From positions 1 to 16,183 of the forward strand of contig JBMOEL010000029.1 in NCBI GenBank assembly GCA_049314715.1: a stretch of 16,183 nucleotides of DNA, in the 5' to 3' direction. How positions within the stretch are numbered: the first letter of the stretch is position 1; every line of letters starts with the position of its first letter. Below the pieces are notes generated by a model. The model saw only the letters and a list, made by a program, of their open reading frames with translations. It did no database searches and had not been told where the DNA came from. Position numbers and translations under genes: made by a program. The DNA is from JAFLDD01 sp049314715 (GTDB lineage: Bacteria > Pseudomonadota > Alphaproteobacteria > Rickettsiales > UBA3002). Positions 1 to 6,246 of the stretch are shown here, piece by piece.

Positions 1-312
1 CGCCATTGGGTGCTTGGATTTACGCTTTTTGATTTTGTCGTAGAATTTATCCAGCGCATCGGCCGACCAGAACTCGTTCTCGAAATTCTCGCTACGGCCC
101 AAAATCTGGCGATAGGTCATGAATTTATCGAACATGATGGCCCACGAGAAAATCGACATACCAATCAAGATAATCATGATGAGCATGACGAGCGGATCAG
201 CAATCAGGAACAAATCAAGCAGCGAATGTTGGGTTCCTGGCACAGTACCCACCGTGCCTGCAACACTTGCGGCATCGACTCCGGCAACGGGGGCGGCAAC
301 GTTCATGGTCAT
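1..312 (-). CDS. tolQ: TolQ, N-terminal part (gene runs off the left edge)
   Basis: TolQ is an inner-membrane proton-channel subunit of the Tol-Pal complex, which works with TolR, TolA, TolB and Pal in outer-membrane constriction at division. Translating the minus strand from the ATG at 312-310 gives 104 residues before the edge. An Ala/Val-rich leader is followed by a hydrophobic segment at about residues 35-57, then an FDKFMTYRQ stretch and a charged cytoplasmic loop with FWSADALDKFYDK, typical of TolQ/ExbB/MotA-family N-termini. A second ATG lies two codons downstream. An AAGGAG ribosome site six bases upstream supports the first ATG. The gene starts three bases after the ybgC stop, which is the usual ybgC-tolQ coupling. 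The proton-path residues in later membrane helices lie outside the window. Confidence 0.93.
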   Translation of the reverse strand, partial: MTMNVAAPVAGVDAASVAGTVGTVPGTQHSLLDLFLIADPLVMLIMIILIGMSIFSWAIMFDKFMTYRQILGRSENFENEFWSADALDKFYDKIKKRKSKHPMA

Positions 313-315
313 GTC

Positions 316-762
316 TTACTCCTTTATCATCTCAAACGGTAAATGCTGTGCAAAGATAGTTACAATAGACTCTGGTACCAACATGGAACGGAAATTCACA
401 AGGGAAACGCAGGTGATTTCAATCGTCATATCGGCAAGTATCGTATCGTCTTTGCGGACAATTTGGCGCATACTCATACGGGCTTTGCGAATGCTCTGCA
501 AGCGGGTTTCTACGACGAGCGCGTCATCGAGTCGGCCAGGGCGTTTATAATGAATTTCTGCCTTAGAAACGACGAAAATAAATTGCTCTTTTTCCTTGAG
601 AGCCCCTTGCTCCAGCCCCATATGGCGCAGGCACTCGGTGCGGGCGCGCTCGGCAAAGTTCAGGAAATTCGAGTGATACACAACCCCACCCGCATCCGTA
701 TCCTCGTAATAGACACGCAGTGGATAGAAGAAGGCTCCGTCATGGAAGTGAGCTTGGTGCAT
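316..762 (-). CDS. ybgC: YbgC-family acyl-CoA thioesterase (Tol-Pal associated)
   Basis: This is a hot-dog-fold acyl-CoA thioesterase of the YbgC/4-hydroxybenzoyl-CoA thioesterase family, a cytoplasmic enzyme usually encoded just upstream of tolQ. The family signature YYEDTDAGGVVYHSNFLNFAE lies near the N-terminus and includes the conserved Asp expected to be catalytic; it is followed by RARTECLRHMG, another family block. The frame is open up to a GTG at 804 that overlaps the stop of the upstream gene (TAGTG). I chose the ATG at 762 because it places the signature about 13 residues from the start, as in relatives, and the extra 14 residues look unrelated. Neither start has a strong Shine-Dalgarno sequence; GGTGA precedes 762. 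Length from 762 is 148 residues, normal for the family. Confidence 0.9.
   Translation of the reverse strand: MHQAHFHDGAFFYPLRVYYEDTDAGGVVYHSNFLNFAERARTECLRHMGLEQGALKEKEQFIFVVSKAEIHYKRPGRLDDALVVETRLQSIRKARMSMRQIVRKDDTILADMTIEITCVSLVNFRSMLVPESIVTIFAQHLPFEMIKE
319..324 (-). promoter_or_regulatory. Ribosome binding site of tolQ
   Basis: AAGGAG on the minus strand lies six bases before the tolQ ATG and overlaps the last codons and stop of ybgC. It decides the tolQ start and points to translational coupling with ybgC. Confidence 0.8.
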
Positions 763-803
763 GCAGTCACCATACGTGAGTACATGCATTTGGCAAGGCA
801 GCA

Positions 804-1874
804 CTATGCGCTACGTGTTTTGTCCTGCTCTTGTTGTTCGGAGAGTATCTTTTGTGCAAAGATTGCAACCGCACCAACTGCTGCTACCGTACCCACTGCT
901 ATAACAGCTTTCTTGCCGCCAGATAGTTCATTGAACCATTTGATGATATTTGGCGATTCTTTAATCACTGGTGTTGGAGGTCTTGGGGGCAAGTCTGATG
1001 CTGTTTTTAATTTTTCAGCGCCGTGAAAACTAGATGGTATAGTTTTCTTTCTAGCTGGGTCTACAACTTCCGCCTCAGCAATAAAATCATCAGGAAAGCT
1101 AGTTGTTACATGATCAACTTTAGCATGCTGGCCTTGAATGAAATAGTTTGCGCGCAATGGGCCTTCATTAGGCGCTTTTGTGAATTGCAACATTCCATCG
1201 TTTATAATTTCAGGATGAAATTGCGGGCCTTCCGCCACTGCTATCGAAGGAATCTTTAGCTCCCGACAAATAGACGGTAAGTGATCTTTAAATTCCCCAA
1301 GGTGAGCAGCCCCCATGTGAAAGACGGTTTTACCCTGAGTTCTGAATTTCGTAAAAAATGCAACGGCGTTATCAAACATAGATTGGAAGCGGTTGTTCGA
1401 TAGAGCCTGATTTAAATCTAAAGCTACAGTATCTGCTCCGAATATTTTGATGCCATGAGCTTTCGCAGTCTTCATTAACTTGGTTAGAGTATAATCATGT
1501 CTTGAATATGCTTCGCAAAGCTCGTCCAGTTCTTGAATCTTGTGTGGATCAAGAGTCGGGTTTTTGGTAGCCCAATTTATAATCAAGGCTTGATTATCTT
1601 CATAAGATATGCCTGGATATTTCAATTGCAGCGCTGCCACCATATCCACGAGTTTAAGATACTCTTCTGGTTTGTAGTGCACGTTAGGCTGAAAGTACTT
1701 CATGTGAGGCAATGCTTCCGTGTATAGGAACTTAACGCCTTCCTCTTTAAATATGTGCATGTGTTCGATTAGAAATTCTCTGCACGCAAGTTGTGTGTGC
1801 ATTTCACCAATGCCAATGGCTTGATTGCTTCTAAGTAATTTTCTAACTAATGCTTCTGTTTCTGCTGTCCGCAC
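804..1874 (-). CDS. ChaN/TIKI-like (EreA/TraB-type fold) protein with a C-terminal membrane anchor
   Basis: A 356-residue protein with no signal peptide. The motifs resemble the TIKI/TraB/ChaN/erythromycin-esterase superfamily: GEMHT at 23-27, an LYTEALP segment with Glu53, GAD at 146-148 and HMGAAH at 186-191, where paired Glu/His residues would form the active site. This assignment comes from motif recall, not a search. After the domain come a Pro-rich linker (PPRPPTP, about 300) and one hydrophobic Ala/Val/Gly helix at about 322-341, then a short charged tail. This is a tail-anchored layout that would leave the catalytic domain in the cytoplasm. The start is GTG with AGGGG six bases upstream. 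The gene sits between ruvB and ybgC, where the conserved operon normally has nothing, and is AT-rich: 70 of 180 bases counted at 1381-1500 plus 1741-1800 are G/C (39%), against 62% in one ruvB line. Transfer is likely. The substrate is unknown. Confidence 0.75.
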   Translation of the reverse strand: MRTAETEALVRKLLRSNQAIGIGEMHTQLACREFLIEHMHIFKEEGVKFLYTEALPHMKYFQPNVHYKPEEYLKLVDMVAALQLKYPGISYEDNQALIINWATKNPTLDPHKIQELDELCEAYSRHDYTLTKLMKTAKAHGIKIFGADTVALDLNQALSNNRFQSMFDNAVAFFTKFRTQGKTVFHMGAAHLGEFKDHLPSICRELKIPSIAVAEGPQFHPEIINDGMLQFTKAPNEGPLRANYFIQGQHAKVDHVTTSFPDDFIAEAEVVDPARKKTIPSSFHGAEKLKTASDLPPRPPTPVIKESPNIIKWFNELSGGKKAVIAVGTVAAVGAVAIFAQKILSEQQEQDKTRSA

Positions 1875-1880
1875 AGAGTA

Positions 1881-1885
1881 CCCCT
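1881..1885 (-). promoter_or_regulatory. Ribosome binding site supporting the GTG start of the ChaN/TIKI-like gene
   Basis: AGGGG on the minus strand lies six bases before the GTG at 1874. The next in-frame Met is 25 residues later and would lose the first active-site motif, so this site decides the start. Confidence 0.55.
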
Positions 1886-1892
1886 ACCTTAG

Positions 1893-1901
1893 AATATAGC
1901 A
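1893..1901 (-). promoter_or_regulatory. Possible extended -10 promoter for the ChaN/TIKI-like gene
   Basis: The minus strand reads TGCTATATT in the 64-base gap between ruvB and the ChaN/TIKI-like gene. This has the extended -10 TGn element and five of six TATAAT positions. No good -35 was found at the usual distance, as expected for an extended -10 promoter. Transcription would begin near 1885, at the ribosome site, leaving a short leader. This is by-eye evidence only. Confidence 0.3.
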
Positions 1902-1938
1902 GGGTAATATGACAGCATGATGACACTATAAGTGATTG

Positions 1939-2976
1939 TTATTCTTGGATATCCAATAGCCCCAACTGGTCGGGCGAGCGGCTGGGGGCGGTGAGGCCGA
2001 GATGTTTATAGGCGGTGAGGGTCAACATACGCCCGCGCGGGGTACGCTGAATGAAGCCAAGCTGCAATAAAAATGGCTCGACTGTTTCTTCAATCGAATC
2101 ACGCGCTTCGGAAAGCCCCGCGGCAATCGTCTCTACACCCACAGGACCGCCCTGATAATGCTCGGCAATGAAATTGAGGTAACGACGGTCGGAGGCATCC
2201 AAGCCAAGCCCATCCACTTCAAGGCGCTTTAACGACGCATCGGCCAGTTTGGCATTTACTTCTTTCTCACCATTCGCATGGGCGAAGTCGCGCACGCGTT
2301 TCAGTAGCCGCACCGCGATACGCGGCGTACCACGTGCCCTCTTGGCAATTTCTTCGGCACCATCGCCCGTGAGCTTCAGATTCAGTAATGCAGAGGCGCG
2401 CTCGACCACTTTACGTAGCTCGGCGACATCATAGAAATTGAGTTTCAGTGGAATACCAAAACGGTCACGCAATGGCCCCGTGAGCAAACCCAATCGTGTG
2501 GTTGCACCCACGAGTGTGAACTTCGGCAACTCAATTCGCACGGTGCGCGCCGAGGGGCCCTCGCCAATAATCACATCAAGCTTATAATCTTCCATCGCGG
2601 GGTAGAGCACTTCTTCGACTGCGCTATTGAGGCGATGAATCTCGTCAATAAACAACACGTCATTGGCTTCTAGATTAGTCAGAATCGCCGCCAAGTCACC
2701 CGCCTTGGTGAGCAGTGGACCGGAAGTGGCACGAAAATTCACGCCCAGCTCGCGTGATACAATCTGTGCGAGTGTGGTTTTACCCAAACCCGGAGGGCCA
2801 TAGAGCAACACATGGTCGAGTGCTTCGTTGCGTGATTTTGCAGCAGCGATAAATACTTTTAGATTCTCGACCGCTTGTGGCTGACCCGTGAAATCAGAAA
2901 TCATTTGCGGGCGCAGCGAGGATTCTACACCATCACCTTCGACCTGTTCAGCGGCGAGTACGGAGGATTGCTTCAT
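1939..2976 (-). CDS. ruvB: Holliday junction branch-migration ATPase RuvB
   Basis: RuvB is the AAA+ hexameric motor that, with RuvA, drives branch migration of Holliday junctions during recombinational repair. Walker A is GPPGLGKTT at 60-68 and Walker B is DEIH at 111-114. GATTR (sensor 1 region) and GTPRIA (sensor 2 region) are visible, followed by the winged-helix C-terminal domain with GGPVGVETIAAGL. The 345-residue length is normal. Its ATG overlaps the ruvA stop as ATGA (2973-2976), so it is translated by coupling within a yebC-ruvC-ruvA-ruvB operon. Confidence 0.98.
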   Translation of the reverse strand: MKQSSVLAAEQVEGDGVESSLRPQMISDFTGQPQAVENLKVFIAAAKSRNEALDHVLLYGPPGLGKTTLAQIVSRELGVNFRATSGPLLTKAGDLAAILTNLEANDVLFIDEIHRLNSAVEEVLYPAMEDYKLDVIIGEGPSARTVRIELPKFTLVGATTRLGLLTGPLRDRFGIPLKLNFYDVAELRKVVERASALLNLKLTGDGAEEIAKRARGTPRIAVRLLKRVRDFAHANGEKEVNAKLADASLKRLEVDGLGLDASDRRYLNFIAEHYQGGPVGVETIAAGLSEARDSIEETVEPFLLQLGFIQRTPRGRMLTLTAYKHLGLTAPSRSPDQLGLLDIQE

Positions 2977-3593
2977 GCCGCCAACTCCTTCAATCCGTCA
3001 CGAATCAGCTGGTCAAGTTTTGCATCAGGCTTTTGCTGCAATACGCGCGCAACGGCGGTGAACGCATCGGCGCGCTGATAGCCCAAATGCACCAGTGCCG
3101 AAACCGCATCCTCACCCATGCTGGGTGTTGCATTTTGTTTGGCAGATTTTTCGTTGGTCACTACCATCGGCATGACTGCGCCGCCGGTTATTTTACCTAC
3201 CGTAGATTTGAGCTCGACCACAATACGTTCCGCAAGTTTGGGCCCAACACCACTCACTTGCGTCAGCGCTTTTTTATCTTGGGCGGCGATGCAGTTGATG
3301 ATTTGTTCCGGCGAGAAATGACCAAGAATTGCCATGCCCATTTTTACGCCGACCCCTTGCACGGTAGTGAGAATCTTGAACCATTCACGCTCAATCGCCG
3401 AACCAAAACCATAAAGGTGAATATGGTCTTCGCGCACATGCGTTTCGATGATCAGGCTCACCATGCCGCCAATATCGGGTAACATACGCATGGTGCGTGC
3501 AGAACAAAACGCAATATAGCCGACACCATTCACATCAATCAGAATATGGTCGTCGAATACCGCGTCGAGCTTACCCGTCAATTTACCGATCAT
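2973..3593 (-). CDS. ruvA: Holliday junction recognition subunit RuvA
   Basis: RuvA is the tetrameric junction-binding subunit that loads RuvB rings. The N-terminal OB-fold begins MIGKLTGKLD and contains NGVGY. Two helix-hairpin-helix motifs follow: VQGVGVKMG at about 78-86 and VSGVGPKLAERIV at about 112-124. A linker then leads to the C-terminal RuvB-contacting domain (EDAVSALVHLGYQRADA). The 206-residue length is standard. It overlaps ruvC upstream and ruvB downstream by ATGA, four bases each, which indicates strict translational coupling. Confidence 0.97.
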   Translation of the reverse strand: MIGKLTGKLDAVFDDHILIDVNGVGYIAFCSARTMRMLPDIGGMVSLIIETHVREDHIHLYGFGSAIEREWFKILTTVQGVGVKMGMAILGHFSPEQIINCIAAQDKKALTQVSGVGPKLAERIVVELKSTVGKITGGAVMPMVVTNEKSAKQNATPSMGEDAVSALVHLGYQRADAFTAVARVLQQKPDAKLDQLIRDGLKELAA

Positions 3594-4090
3594 GCTGCGC
3601 TCCTATGCTGTGAATGATTGGCATGGCAAATCGCAATGGCCAGCGCATCACTCGCATCGTGTTTTTGGTTTTTCATCGCGTCTTTTGAAGCGGGCAATAA
3701 TATTCCCACCATCTGCGTAATCTGATTTTTATCGGCCGTGCCAGTGCCGACAATCGCTTTTTTCACTGAGCGCGCCGCATATTCACCCACCGTGAGATTT
3801 GCCTGCGCCAGCGTCAGCATGAGTGCGCCACGCGCTTGCCCAAGCTTCAAGGTGGATTGACCATTTTGTGTCGCAAAGGTTTCTTCCATCGCCGCTTCGG
3901 TCGGTGAAAATTCGGCAATCGCTTTTTTGAGCCCTTCCGAAAGAATCAGCACGCGCTCCGCCATGGTTTGCGAAGTATCTTTTGCAGAAATAGTGCCGCA
4001 CGCAATGAACTGCAGCGCAGAACCTTTTACGTCAATAATACCCCAACCTGTGCTATTCAACCCTGGATCAATGCCAATGATTCTACGCAC
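3590..4090 (-). CDS. ruvC: Holliday junction resolvase RuvC
   Basis: RuvC is the RNase H-fold endonuclease that resolves Holliday junctions. The acidic active-site residues are present: Asp8 in IGIDPG, Glu69 in MEETF, and Asp145 and Asp148 in HDASDALAIA. The 166-residue length is close to the usual 165-175. The start is GTG at 4090, overlapping the end of yebC by eight bases. A GGAG seven bases upstream supports it, and no ATG near the family N-terminus competes. It shares ATGA with ruvA downstream. Confidence 0.97.
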   Translation of the reverse strand: MRRIIGIDPGLNSTGWGIIDVKGSALQFIACGTISAKDTSQTMAERVLILSEGLKKAIAEFSPTEAAMEETFATQNGQSTLKLGQARGALMLTLAQANLTVGEYAARSVKKAIVGTGTADKNQITQMVGILLPASKDAMKNQKHDASDALAIAICHANHSQHRSAA

Positions 4091-4463
4091 TGAGCTTCTC
4101 CAGTGTGTCGGCAGTCATCTCCACATTCGTATAGACTTCCTGCACGTCGTCATCGTCTTCCAGTGCTTCAACGAGTTCGAGTAAATCCTTCGCCGCCTCA
4201 CCAGAAGCAGGTGCGGTAATCTTGGCGCTCCACGCTAGCTTGGCAGATTTCGCGTCGCCGAATTTCGCTGCCAATGTGTCGCGCACTGGGCCGAATGATT
4301 CCATGGTGCACGTGATGGTATGCGCATCGCCTGCCGTTTCGCAATTATCAGCACCAGCTTCGATGGCGGCTTCTAACATGGCCTCTTCAAGAATCTGCGC
4401 GGCGGGATATTCGATAATGCCAATATGCTCGAACATAAAGCCAACCGAGCCCGACTCACCCAT
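4083..4463 (-). CDS. yebC: YebC C-terminal fragment, possible reinitiation product (126 residues)
   Basis: The C-terminal part of YebC begins at codon 123 of the intact frame (MGESGSVGFMFE) and reaches the normal stop. Its ATG lies 12 bases after the premature TAA, with GGTGG four bases upstream of it, so terminating ribosomes could restart here. The acidic C-terminus (EALEDDDDVQEVYTN) is well conserved. It overlaps ruvC by eight bases. Confidence 0.5.
   Translation of the reverse strand: MGESGSVGFMFEHIGIIEYPAAQILEEAMLEAAIEAGADNCETAGDAHTITCTMESFGPVRDTLAAKFGDAKSAKLAWSAKITAPASGEAAKDLLELVEALEDDDDVQEVYTNVEMTADTLEKLSA
4098..4101 (-). promoter_or_regulatory. Ribosome binding site deciding the GTG start of ruvC
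   Basis: GGAG on the minus strand lies seven bases before the GTG at 4090, inside the last codons of yebC. It supports the non-ATG start and links ruvC translation to passage of ribosomes through yebC. Confidence 0.6.
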
Positions 4464-4475
4464 ATTGCCACCATG

Positions 4476-4829
4476 TTAGGTAAAGATATCGCGGATGGAA
4501 GAGGCGGTGCGATTGCGGTTGTCAGTCAATGCCTCAACGATGATGGCAACCCCCGCAGGGCCATAGCCTTCATAGCGCACGCCGTCATAGTTTTCGGTGT
4601 TGTTCGCGCCTGAGCCTTTGGCAATCGCGTTTTCGATTTTATCTTTCGGCATGTTCTCTTGTCGCGCTTTGATGACAGCAGCGCGCAAGCGCGGGTTCTT
4701 GTTGATGTCGCCGCCTGCTTTGGCAGCCACGAGGATTTCGCGGATGATTTTGGTAAAAACCTTGCCGCGTTTTTTATCCTGCGCGCCCTTGCGCACCATG
4801 ATGTTTTTAAACTGTGAATGACCAGCCAT
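4476..4829 (-). CDS. yebC: YebC N-terminal fragment (117 residues, ends at the premature TAA)
   Basis: This is the part of yebC that would be made without readthrough. It holds the complete N-terminal domain and the start of the central domain up to SSIRDIFT. There is no Shine-Dalgarno sequence before the ATG; a possible promoter places the transcript start close to the ATG. Confidence 0.6.
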   Translation of the reverse strand: MAGHSQFKNIMVRKGAQDKKRGKVFTKIIREILVAAKAGGDINKNPRLRAAVIKARQENMPKDKIENAIAKGSGANNTENYDGVRYEGYGPAGVAIIVEALTDNRNRTASSIRDIFT

Positions 4830-4835
4830 GCCGCA

Positions 4836-4863
4836 GTCATACTAGACGCTCTGTATTTTGCAA
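4836..4863 (-). promoter_or_regulatory. Possible yebC-ruv promoter (leaderless)
   Basis: The minus strand has TTGCAA (4863-4858), a 16-base spacer and TATGAC (4841-4836). The start point would fall at or within a base of the yebC ATG (4829), and no ribosome site precedes that ATG, consistent with a leaderless mRNA. TTGCAA is its own reverse complement, so it could serve either direction. By-eye match only. Confidence 0.3.
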
Positions 4864-4901
4864 GGCTGGCTGCGGCATTTATCCACCCTCTCAAACACCG
4901 C

Positions 4902-4930
4902 TTGCCTTATACCCCGTGGGGGTATATAGA
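4902..4930 (+). promoter_or_regulatory. Probable promoter of the metal-response cassette
   Basis: TTGCCT (4902-4907), a 17-base spacer and TATAGA (4925-4930) each match consensus at four of six positions. The palindromic operator fills the whole spacer and the first two bases of the -10, the classic position for a repressor that blocks RNA polymerase. The expected start point is near 4937, the A of the first gene's ATG, which would make the message leaderless. An alternative is an upstream promoter, with AGAGGA (4928-4933) serving as a ribosome site. Confidence 0.4.
4908..4926 (+). promoter_or_regulatory. Palindromic operator, likely bound by the CsoR-family repressor at 6239
   Basis: A perfect inverted repeat: TATACCCC, centre GTG, GGGGTATA. 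G/C tracts flanked by TA-rich ends match the style of operators reported for CsoR/CstR/RcnR-family repressors. It sits directly ahead of the operon whose last gene encodes such a repressor, giving a simple negative feedback loop. I found no second copy in the window. Confidence 0.65.
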
Positions 4931-4936
4931 GGACGT

Positions 4937-5563
4937 ATGAGATATATGCTTGCAAGTATAGTGGCGTTGGGCGCATTCAGCGCCGAGGCGCGCGTGGTTT
5001 CCTACCCCGGCGGCACGATGCCGATGGTCGAGGTGACGGGCGACCATACCTCAGCCTCGGTCGATTATTCGCCCACGGCGCGCTATTCGCTGGGCTTGAC
5101 CAGCCTCTATTTTAATAGTGAGCATGCGTGGGTAAACACAGTGGACGCCAATTGGCTGGCCTATCGCCACAATGCCGAGAAATCACAAACCAATTTCTAC
5201 CTGATGGGTGGCGCAGGCGTAGCCGAGAATGGTGGCGAGACAGCACCCGTCGGCCGCATCGGTATGATTGCCGATTGGGAAGATAGACGGTGGATGGTAG
5301 CGTACCAGAACCACTACATGGCAACGGATGATGCCATCACCGAGAGCCATTTTGAGGAGCGCGCGCGATTGGGTATTGCGCCCTATAAAGCGTCTTACGA
5401 AGAGTGGCAGCCGTGGATTATTCTGCAGACGGATCACGAGCCTGAGGGCGATATTCCCTTTCAAATTGGCCCTGTGCTGCGCGTTTTCAAAGGCCCTGTA
5501 TTGGGTGAATTAGGCATCAGCAATCGCGGCACCATATTCGCCGCAATGAATTTACAATTTTAG
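4937..5563 (+). CDS. Small secreted protein, probable outer-membrane beta-barrel, first gene of the metal cassette
   Basis: I do not recognise a named family. From the ATG at 4937 the product has 208 residues. A short signal peptide (MRYMLASIVALGAFSAEA) is followed by alternating polar/hydrophobic strands such as ARYSLGLTSLYF, TNFYLMGGAGV, VGRIGMIADW and RRWMVAYQNHY. It ends in AAMNLQF; a C-terminal aromatic residue after an alternating strand is the usual outer-membrane assembly signal. No Cys is present and no metal-ligand cluster stands out. The frame is open further upstream, but the palindrome and AGAGGA lie just before this ATG and earlier residues do not look like a signal peptide. The gene ends in TAG inside the ribosome site of the next gene. 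It could be a porin-like channel or a surface sensor; its role in the cassette is inferred from position only. Confidence 0.75.
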   Translation: MRYMLASIVALGAFSAEARVVSYPGGTMPMVEVTGDHTSASVDYSPTARYSLGLTSLYFNSEHAWVNTVDANWLAYRHNAEKSQTNFYLMGGAGVAENGGETAPVGRIGMIADWEDRRWMVAYQNHYMATDDAITESHFEERARLGIAPYKASYEEWQPWIILQTDHEPEGDIPFQIGPVLRVFKGPVLGELGISNRGTIFAAMNLQF

Positions 5564-5567
5564 GAGG
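5562..5567 (+). promoter_or_regulatory. Strong ribosome binding site of the HMA protein
   Basis: A full AGGAGG overlaps the stop codon of the outer-membrane protein gene and lies five bases before the ATG at 5573. It is the strongest ribosome site in the cassette and suggests the periplasmic metal-binding protein is made in excess over its partners. Confidence 0.8.
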
Positions 5568-5572
5568 ACGTT

Positions 5573-5854
5573 ATGAAGCGCACATTACTTATCACCACGA
5601 CACTCGCACTGTTGAGCACGGGTGCTTATGCAGGTGAGATTCACGCAAAAGTAAAAGGGCTTGTCTGTGCATTCTGCGCGCAGGGTGTCGAGCATTCATT
5701 CAAAGAAAAAGCATCGGTCGATAAAGTGAAAGTCGATTTAGATGCAGGATTGGTGACTATCATTACCAAAGAGGGCCAAGACATAAGCGATGCCGATATC
5801 AAAAGCACGATTACCGATGCAGGGTTTGATGTGACAAAGATTGAGCGCATCTAA
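5573..5854 (+). CDS. Periplasmic heavy-metal-associated (HMA) protein, MerP-like
   Basis: A 93-residue secreted protein. The signal peptide is MKRTLLITTTLALLSTGAYA, cleaved after residue 20, followed by one HMA ferredoxin-like domain. The metal loop is GLVCAFC, with Cys32 and Cys35 in the CxxC position; most HMA domains read GMxCxxC, so the Met is replaced by Leu and the residue before the second Cys is Phe. The rest follows the fold: VEHSFKEKASVDKVKVDLDAGLVTI and an ITDAGF close. By analogy with MerP it would bind a soft metal ion in the periplasm and pass it to the MerT-like protein encoded next. Its stop shares one base with that gene's ATG (TAATG). The metal is not determined by the sequence; Hg, Cu and Ni all remain possible. 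Confidence 0.88.
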   Translation: MKRTLLITTTLALLSTGAYAGEIHAKVKGLVCAFCAQGVEHSFKEKASVDKVKVDLDAGLVTIITKEGQDISDADIKSTITDAGFDVTKIERI

Positions 5855-6246
5855 TGCGTAAACACATCAAAAAGCACGGGCATCACGCTGTTTCAACGCT
5901 CAGTCTATTTACCTCGGCATCCACGCTCGTTTGCTGCGCACTGCCAGCGTTACTCGTAACGCTAGGTGCGGGTGCAGCGCTGATTAGTCTTACCAGTGCG
6001 GTACCACAACTCATCTGGATTAGTCGGCATAAAATTGAGGTATTTTCCTATGCGACGGTGATGCTCAGCTTGTCAGGATATTTATTATGGCGCGCCCGCA
6101 ATGCCCCATGCCCTACCGATCAGGGATTGGCAAAAGCATGCGGCAAGCAACGTAAATGGAATAAACGTATCTATTTTTTCTCACTCACCATGTATGCGAT
6201 TGGCGGATTCTTCTCCTTCATCGCGCCGAGTATTTTTTATGGTTAA
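5854..6246 (+). CDS. MerT-like inner-membrane metal transport protein
   Basis: A 130-residue protein with three or four hydrophobic segments: about 14-36 and 39-57 (one long or two short helices), 62-79 and 106-128. The features match MerT: a vicinal Cys pair at 27-28 followed by Pro31 in the first helix (VCCALPALLVTLGAG), a second cysteine pair (Cys86 and Cys96) in the loop before the last helix, and a terminal FIAP...F motif. In MerT the first pair receives the ion from MerP and the loop pair hands it to the cytoplasm. The N-terminus is unusually rich in His and Lys (HIKKHGHH). Without a reductase, simple import would be harmful unless another gene handles the ion, so import or export cannot be decided here. 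Translation is coupled at both ends. Confidence 0.8.
   Translation: MRKHIKKHGHHAVSTLSLFTSASTLVCCALPALLVTLGAGAALISLTSAVPQLIWISRHKIEVFSYATVMLSLSGYLLWRARNAPCPTDQGLAKACGKQRKWNKRIYFFSLTMYAIGGFFSFIAPSIFYG

Larger units (their letters stand above)
4083..4829 (-). pseudogene. yebC: YebC/TACO1/PmpR-family gene interrupted by an in-frame TAA
   Basis: The family comprises cytoplasmic proteins long annotated as transcriptional regulators and more recently linked to relief of ribosome stalling, as for mitochondrial TACO1. The protein begins MAGHSQFKNIMVRKGAQD, a clear YebC N-terminus, and continues through YEGYGPAGVAIIVEALTDNRNRT. At codon 118 (4478-4476) the frame reads TAA, then continues unchanged with HGGNMGESGSVGFMFE to a TAG at 4083. 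Relatives have a Lys in the F-[ST]-K-HGGN motif, so one A-to-T change in an AAA codon explains the stop. Read through, the product would be 248 residues, the normal family length, so this is a nonsense codon and not a frameshift. Downstream conservation suggests a recent change, a sequencing error, or expression as two pieces. Confidence 0.8.

Noticed and set aside
343..1026. 227-residue plus-strand open frame opposite ybgC and the end of the ChaN/TIKI-like gene
   Set aside because: It is antisense to two genes with recognisable families and has no family motifs or ribosome site of its own.
4476..4478. TAA reassigned as a sense codon in this organism
   Set aside because: Other genes here end normally at TAA at the expected family length (ruvB, wbpA, wbpB, ybgC, wzm), so the code is standard.
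4083..4829. yebC broken by a frameshift
   Set aside because: The two open frames are in the same reading frame, separated only by one TAA and four sense codons before the next ATG. A nonsense codon explains it; no indel is needed.
4814..4936. N-terminal extension of the outer-membrane protein up to 4814
   Set aside because: The extension would cross the palindrome and the yebC start region and would bury the signal peptide. The ATG at 4937 gives a normal secreted protein.
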